From contig CP069418.1 in NCBI GenBank assembly GCA_017569305.1, forward strand, positions 2,542,001 through 2,606,000: a DNA stretch of 64,000 nt. Direction: 5' to 3'. The notes beneath the pieces are model-generated. The model was not told the origin of the DNA, searched no databases, and saw only the letters and a list, made by a program, of their open reading frames with translations. The position numbers and the translations under genes were made by a program. The stretch's first letter is position 1, and every line of letters starts with the position of its first letter. The DNA comes from Clostridiales bacterium FE2011 (lineage in GTDB: Bacteria; Bacillota; Clostridia; Christensenellales; Aristaeellaceae). This document shows positions 60,067 through 64,000 of this stretch, piece by piece.

Positions 60067-60831
60067 TTACCACCAGATGAGCCGGATGACATCCGCCAGC
60101 CAGGCGGCACTGCCCTCAATACGGTATTTTTCCACGCCTTCATCTTCCTGGACGGCAACCGGCAGCTGAGCCAGAATTTCTTCCACTTCTTCCGGAGAGA
60201 CTTTTGCTTTTTCCGCGACTTCCCCGGCAGCGACATACAGGTCTGTATCCCGCAGGGTAAGTTCGTGAACCGCGAAGAATACCTTCAGCGCTTTCCTGTC
60301 AGACAACGTCTTCAGGGCGGACTGTATCTTCCGGAGTTCGGAAGCTTTCGGGCCTGCATATCCTTCATTCCGGGTGAAGAGGATGGTATTCCCGTTCCTC
60401 AGGGAATTGCCGGGAAGCTCACTGCTGGCGGAAAGCCCCCAATGGGCCATGCTTTCTTCCGCGTAGTTCTTTTCCGTCCAGGGCAGGTGCTTTTTATAGC
60501 CGTCGGTCACGATGATCTCATGCAGCTGTGCAGCCAGGCGATAAGCGTCGTCAAAGCCCTGTTCTTCCGGAAGATTCGCGAAATAGGATTTCAGGCCGAG
60601 ACAGAGGGATTCCAGGCTGCTTCCGGCGGTATGCCCCATGAGCTCGTCAATGGAGACGCCGAAGAGGTCCGCAATTTCAGGCAGGAGCTGGATGTCCGGA
60701 CAGCACTGTCCCGACTCCCATTTGGAGATTGTCTGGTTTGTGACCCCAAGGTGTTTCGCCAGTGCTTCCTGGGTGAGGCCTTTCTGATGCCGCAGGTATG
60801 AAATCTGATCTTTCAGTTGATTCTGTGCCAT
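60067..60831 (-). CDS. XRE-family helix-turn-helix regulator
   Basis: A 254-residue regulator. The N-terminal HTH is textbook: QISYLRHQKGLTQEALAKHLGVTNQTISKWESGQCCPDIQLLPEIADLFGVSIDELMG (about 8-65). The rest (about 70-254) is a helical region that includes a second small winged-helix-like part (AGEVAEKAKVSPEEVEEIL). ATG 60831 has GGAG eight bases before it; a GTG at 60840 overlaps that site. It points away from the lipase-like gene at 61.1 kb. The targets are unknown. Confidence 0.9.
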   Translation of the reverse strand: MAQNQLKDQISYLRHQKGLTQEALAKHLGVTNQTISKWESGQCCPDIQLLPEIADLFGVSIDELMGHTAGSSLESLCLGLKSYFANLPEEQGFDDAYRLAAQLHEIIVTDGYKKHLPWTEKNYAEESMAHWGLSASSELPGNSLRNGNTILFTRNEGYAGPKASELRKIQSALKTLSDRKALKVFFAVHELTLRDTDLYVAAGEVAEKAKVSPEEVEEILAQLPVAVQEDEGVEKYRIEGSAAWLADVIRLIWW

Positions 60832-61128
60832 ATCAGCCACTCCGTATGAATTATTCCGGCCGGTACCTAAAGTGTAGCCATTGGAGAGGGAGAAATCAAT
60901 GACGCGGTTGTTGAAGTTTCGCTCTTTTTTTCCAACCAGAGGTTGGAAGGACTCCCTATCTGTGCTGAATCAGAAAAATAACCCGGGCTATCTTATCTGA
61001 TTTATCCTTTTTACACCGGCTGAAGTATGGTATAGTAATCGCGATGTAAACAGAGCATATCCCATTCCAATACAGAAAGTATATTACACAATACGGTCCC
61101 TGAACGGGGACCGGGGAGGGAAAAACGA

Positions 61129-62478
61129 ATGAAAACACTGCACAAAATGCTGACTTTGACGCTGGCGCTGATGCTGACGCTGACAGCTTGCGGAATGGCT
61201 TTCGCGGAGCAGGAAGCCCGGAAGATCGAAACGCCCGCGGATGCGGACGAATGGATTCAGATGCTCTTCGGAGAGCATCCGGAGGAACTGGACAGCGCCT
61301 GGGAACTGGTGCCTGAAGTGAAAACCGCTTTGGACGCAGCCGGCGGCATGAAGGCGGTTGCGATGCAAATTACTTCCATCGGCGAGATCAAAGAGATCCA
61401 GCCGGCTTATCAGAAGGAAATCCAGGGTTTTCAGTTTTTCTATATTCCCTGTGTTTTTTCCACGATGTCTGTGGATATTGTCCTGGTGACACAGAATGGC
61501 GCAGTTGCGGGAATACAGACAGGCGTTTTCTCCGGCAAACAGGAGAGCGCGTCTTCTGACCTGGCCAGCGTTGAACTGAACCTGCCGGTACCCTCCCTGG
61601 GCGAGCTGCCGGGCATCCTGACCCTGCCGGAAGGAGACGGTTCGTTCCCGGCAATTGTGCTGGTGCACGGTTCCGGCCCCAATGACATGGATGAGACCAT
61701 CTTCAGCGTGAAACCCTTCAAAGACCTGGCGGAAGGCCTGGCAGCAAAGGGTGTGGCGGTATACCGTTACGACAAGCGGACCTATACTTACGGTAAGGAG
61801 CTGGCCGATAACTATCAGCTGACGCTGATGGAGGAAACGGTGGATGACGCGGCCGCGGCGGTGCAGATGCTGGCACAGCAGGAGAAGATTGATCCGGAAC
61901 GGATCTATGTGCTGGGACACAGCCTGGGTGGCATCGCAATCCCGATGATTGACAAGGTGCTGAAAGAGCAGCCTGTGGCCGCCTGCGGATATGTGATGAT
62001 GGCCGGTTCTCCCAGGAAACTGGATGAGCTGTTCCGGGAACAGTATGAGTTCATGTTCTCCGTGCAGGCGGAGGCTATGGAGCAGGCCGGGATGAACAAG
62101 GAGGACATTTTCAGCGAGCTGGACAGGCTGAATGACCTGGACGCGCTGGCGGACAGCGATGCCATACAGGGCGCCTATGCGCCATACTGGAAATGGCTGG
62201 CGGAATATGACCAGCTGAAGATGGCGGAGGATATTACAAAGCCGGTCCTGGTGCTTCAGGGCGAAGAAGACTGGCAGGTGACGATGAAGGACTTCGGCAT
62301 CTGGCAGGAAGCTTTTGGAGACAAGGACAACTGGACCCTGATTTCCTATCCGGGACTGATCCACAGCATGACCCACGGTGTGATGAATGACGTATCCATG
62401 AACTATATGAGGGCAGAAAAGGTTGATGAGAAGGTCATCAGCGATATTGCGGCATTTATCCTGGAAGAGAAAAAATAA
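61129..62478 (+). CDS. Exported alpha/beta hydrolase with N-terminal DUF3887-like domain
   Basis: A 449-residue secreted hydrolase. The signal region MKTLHKMLTLTLALMLTLTAC gives a possible lipobox (LTAC) or cleavage after AFA. An N-terminal unit (about 35-140) like DUF3887 precedes the hydrolase domain: oxyanion loop VLVHGSGPNDMDE near 183, nucleophile GHSLGGIAIP near 265 (Ser), Asp in LQGEEDWQV near 378 and His in PGLIHSMTHG near 408. Relatives are esterases or acyl hydrolases. AGGGAGGGA precedes the ATG. Monocistronic, ending in a strong terminator. In the 290 bases upstream I see only a small CCAACC/GGTTGG hairpin and a TATAGT box. Confidence 0.88.
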   Translation: MKTLHKMLTLTLALMLTLTACGMAFAEQEARKIETPADADEWIQMLFGEHPEELDSAWELVPEVKTALDAAGGMKAVAMQITSIGEIKEIQPAYQKEIQGFQFFYIPCVFSTMSVDIVLVTQNGAVAGIQTGVFSGKQESASSDLASVELNLPVPSLGELPGILTLPEGDGSFPAIVLVHGSGPNDMDETIFSVKPFKDLAEGLAAKGVAVYRYDKRTYTYGKELADNYQLTLMEETVDDAAAAVQMLAQQEKIDPERIYVLGHSLGGIAIPMIDKVLKEQPVAACGYVMMAGSPRKLDELFREQYEFMFSVQAEAMEQAGMNKEDIFSELDRLNDLDALADSDAIQGAYAPYWKWLAEYDQLKMAEDITKPVLVLQGEEDWQVTMKDFGIWQEAFGDKDNWTLISYPGLIHSMTHGVMNDVSMNYMRAEKVDEKVISDIAAFILEEKK

Positions 62479-62529
62479 ATACCCCGCCGGAAAACCGCTG
62501 AGCCCAAAGAAATCAATGCCTGTATAACG

Positions 62530-62556
62530 GAACCGCCTGCAAGGCGGTTCTTTTTT
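62530..62556 (+). terminator. Terminator after the exported hydrolase gene
   Basis: An 8-bp perfect stem (GAACCGCC / GGCGGTTC, 5-nt loop) is followed by six T. Confidence 0.92.
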
Positions 62557-62602
62557 CCATTTCCGGGCGAAACAAAACCATATACGGTGTCGTCTATTTA
62601 TA

Positions 62603-62627
62603 TGTACACTCCCTTTCGGGGTGTACA
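62603..62627 (+). promoter_or_regulatory. Hairpin just upstream of the ribosome site of the secreted protein gene
   Basis: TGTACACTCC / GGGGTGTACA (one weak pair, short loop) ends three bases before AGGAGG. It could shield the mRNA 5' end or affect initiation. Confidence 0.5.
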
Positions 62628-62646
62628 GAAGGAGGTAAAAACGAAA

Positions 62647-63525
62647 ATGAAAAGACTTTTAACGCTGGTAACGGCACTGGTTATGATTTTAACGCTGGCG
62701 GCGGCTGCCCTGGCTGAAGGAAACAATGTTCTGCTGCAGGTTGCTGATGACTGCGACAAGCTGCTGTTCAACACCGATAACGTGACCCTGAAGGGCAACA
62801 TGGAATTCTCCTTTGACGGAAACTGGTTCAAGACGATTGACGGCGTTTATCAGCAGGAAGGTTATGACGCTTACTGCGACTTGAAGGTGAAGAGCCCGAA
62901 GAAGGACGGATCCGTCAAGAACAGCGGTTATACCATCTTTGATGACGACGGCGCTGTCCGTGTTGTGGAAGTCGTTTATCCCGGCACCTACAAGACCGCC
63001 GGAAGCATCAAAAACAACACGATCCTGCGCAGCTCCGCCCGGACTGACCTGGTGATGGGCGCGTTCCGCATGCTGGCCGGCATGGCCGACGTCTTTGCGG
63101 AAGTGACCGTGGGTACGGCCGAAAACGGCGGGAAGACCATCCATATGAAGCTGAACGGAAACTCCACGGAAATCGTGAACACCGGACTGATGATGCTGAT
63201 GCAGTTTGCCGGCGACCGTTTCCTGAGGATGAACAGTGACGAATACAAGAGCCAGACGGGCAAGATCGGCGACTATGTCTCCATTGCCCGGGGCGTGCTT
63301 GCGACGACCCAGTCCATGAGCATTCAGAACGCGGAAATGACCCTGAAGGTAAACGACAAGGGCGAACTGGAAGCCGCCGAGGGCAGCGCCAGCGTGAAGC
63401 TGACCACCAACAAGGACGGCGAGCATACGCTGGAAGGCAAGTTCAGCCTGGAAGTTTCCGACCGGGGAACCACCAAGGCGGAACACTTTGACGAGAGCAA
63501 GCACGTTGTGCCGGCCAAGAACTAA
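62647..63525 (+). CDS. Secreted protein of unknown function
   Basis: A 292-residue exported protein with signal MKRLLTLVTALVMILTLAAA and cleavage after ALA. The mature part is rich in short beta strands and has a middle helix pair (LVMGAFRMLAGMADVFAEV, TGLMMLMQFAGDRFLRM). It looks like a DUF-type envelope protein, and I recognise no motif. ATG 62647 has AGGAGG eleven bases upstream. Monocistronic, with a hairpin before and a strong terminator after, as for an abundantly made protein. Confidence 0.75.
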   Translation: MKRLLTLVTALVMILTLAAAALAEGNNVLLQVADDCDKLLFNTDNVTLKGNMEFSFDGNWFKTIDGVYQQEGYDAYCDLKVKSPKKDGSVKNSGYTIFDDDGAVRVVEVVYPGTYKTAGSIKNNTILRSSARTDLVMGAFRMLAGMADVFAEVTVGTAENGGKTIHMKLNGNSTEIVNTGLMMLMQFAGDRFLRMNSDEYKSQTGKIGDYVSIARGVLATTQSMSIQNAEMTLKVNDKGELEAAEGSASVKLTTNKDGEHTLEGKFSLEVSDRGTTKAEHFDESKHVVPAKN

Positions 63526-63552
63526 GAAAACATTTCCAGCCTGAAATGAGCT

Positions 63553-63587
63553 GCGGGGCATCCATCCGGATGCCCCGCAATTTTTTT
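63553..63587 (+). terminator. Terminator after the secreted protein gene
   Basis: An 11-bp perfect stem (GCGGGGCATCC / GGATGCCCCGC, ATCC loop) is followed by AA and seven T. Confidence 0.92.
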
Positions 63588-63599
63588 GTATGGATGATT

Positions 63600-64000
63600 T
63601 TATCTCTTCCGGGCCAGACGCAGGGTGATGATCTGGAAGGGATGGAAGGACAGGGTAAAGGTGCCGTCCGATACGGGAAGAATATCCTGTGGATCCTCGG
63701 CAAAGGAGCAGGTGCAGACCGCACTGAAGGGCAGGAAGGGATGAATCATGACGGTGCGGGTACCGCCCATGCTCTCATACAGGCGGATGACCAGGTCGCC
63801 GGTGCCGTCCTCAGACAGCTTGACGCTTTCCACGGTGACGGCGGGATCACTGGAATTCAGCAGGCGAAGCGGCACGGAAGAACCGGGGACGGTGATCAGC
63901 GGGTCGTTCAGCGCTTCGGCAGCCTCGATGACGCCGCTGGTTTCCAGCGGACCGTCCCAGGCACGGTAGGCATAAATGAAACGGTGGCGTCCGCGGTCAG
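63600..64000 (-). CDS. Alpha-mannosidase, GH38 family, C-terminal part (5' end outside window)
   Basis: The frame is open across the right window edge; about 133 residues are visible. The sequence matches the C-terminal beta domain of GH38 alpha-mannosidases: DRGRHRFIYAYRAWDGPLE, then GVIEAAEALNDPL, LSEDGTGDLVIRLYESMGG and the end FHPFQIITLRLARKR. The catalytic domain lies outside. The enzyme removes alpha-mannose units from glycans, mostly in the cytoplasm of bacteria. Confidence 0.88.
   Translation of the reverse strand, partial: DRGRHRFIYAYRAWDGPLETSGVIEAAEALNDPLITVPGSSVPLRLLNSSDPAVTVESVKLSEDGTGDLVIRLYESMGGTRTVMIHPFLPFSAVCTCSFAEDPQDILPVSDGTFTLSFHPFQIITLRLARKR

Overview
The window reads as chromosomal DNA of a Gram-positive-type (Bacillota/Clostridia) anaerobe with fairly high GC, most like an uncultured rumen or gut clostridium. 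This is inferred from gene content: sortase B, several secreted Sec-signal proteins, a LytTR/DUF3021-linked ABC exporter, butyrate kinase, an L,D-transpeptidase, a CotH-family protein, a long IleS, and tRNA genes without an encoded CCA. There is no prophage, plasmid replication gene, insertion sequence or CRISPR array. Gene density is high and most genes have strong AGGAGG-type ribosome sites.

Layout. 1-2.5 kb: a sugar ABC uptake operon (binding protein, then permease running off the left edge) with a consensus promoter, a palindromic operator and an intergenic stem-loop. 2.6-6.9 kb: an acetyltransferase operon (GNAT-nitroreductase fusion, three more GNATs, NUDIX, nucleoside phosphorylase) behind a promoter, a 39-codon ORF and a terminator. 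7-8.4 kb: ECF sigma factor, tiny membrane protein and signal peptidase I. 8.5-11.8 kb: nitroreductase, two membrane proteins, LarC and an ECF S component; the last two units have matching 19-bp-spacer, MerR-type promoters. 12-20 kb: HExxH lipoprotein, HAD hydrolase and nitrilase, then a second sigma/anti-sigma pair followed by three tandem secreted binding-protein-like paralogues. 20-25 kb: TetR with alpha/beta hydrolase, DUF402 protein, amidase, and a double-GNAT gene behind another leader ORF and terminator. 25-36 kb: leucine-rich surface protein, M48 peptidase, methyltransferases, a frameshifted metallo-hydrolase, M29 aminopeptidase, AAA ATPase, a decayed GNAT, flavoprotein and CotH protein.

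36-51 kb is mostly housekeeping: tRNA-Ala(CGC), L,D-transpeptidase, DeoC, IleS, a GH4-like protein, RNA methyltransferase, pseudouridine synthase, Tgt, DUF4867, RibD-like reductase, M32 carboxypeptidase, sortase B and tRNA-Ala(GGC). Long inverted repeats built from 7-9 bp units fill several spacers. 51-64 kb: palindromic repeats around a small secreted protein, butyrate kinase, an ABC-2/LytTR/DUF3021 operon, a TrmH-family methyltransferase followed by a CARF-nuclease (DUF1887, Card1/Can2-like) gene, a third sigma factor, an XRE regulator, secreted proteins, and the C-terminus of a GH38 alpha-mannosidase at the right edge.

The most unusual signal is a family of five related non-coding elements (32.2, 36.2, 36.5, 51.4 and 51.8 kb). 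They share a core with hairpins whose stems change in a compensatory way. Three of them lie directly downstream of tRNA-Ala terminators and are bounded by inverted copies of tRNA 3' halves. Second is the CARF nuclease gene with no CRISPR locus in the window.
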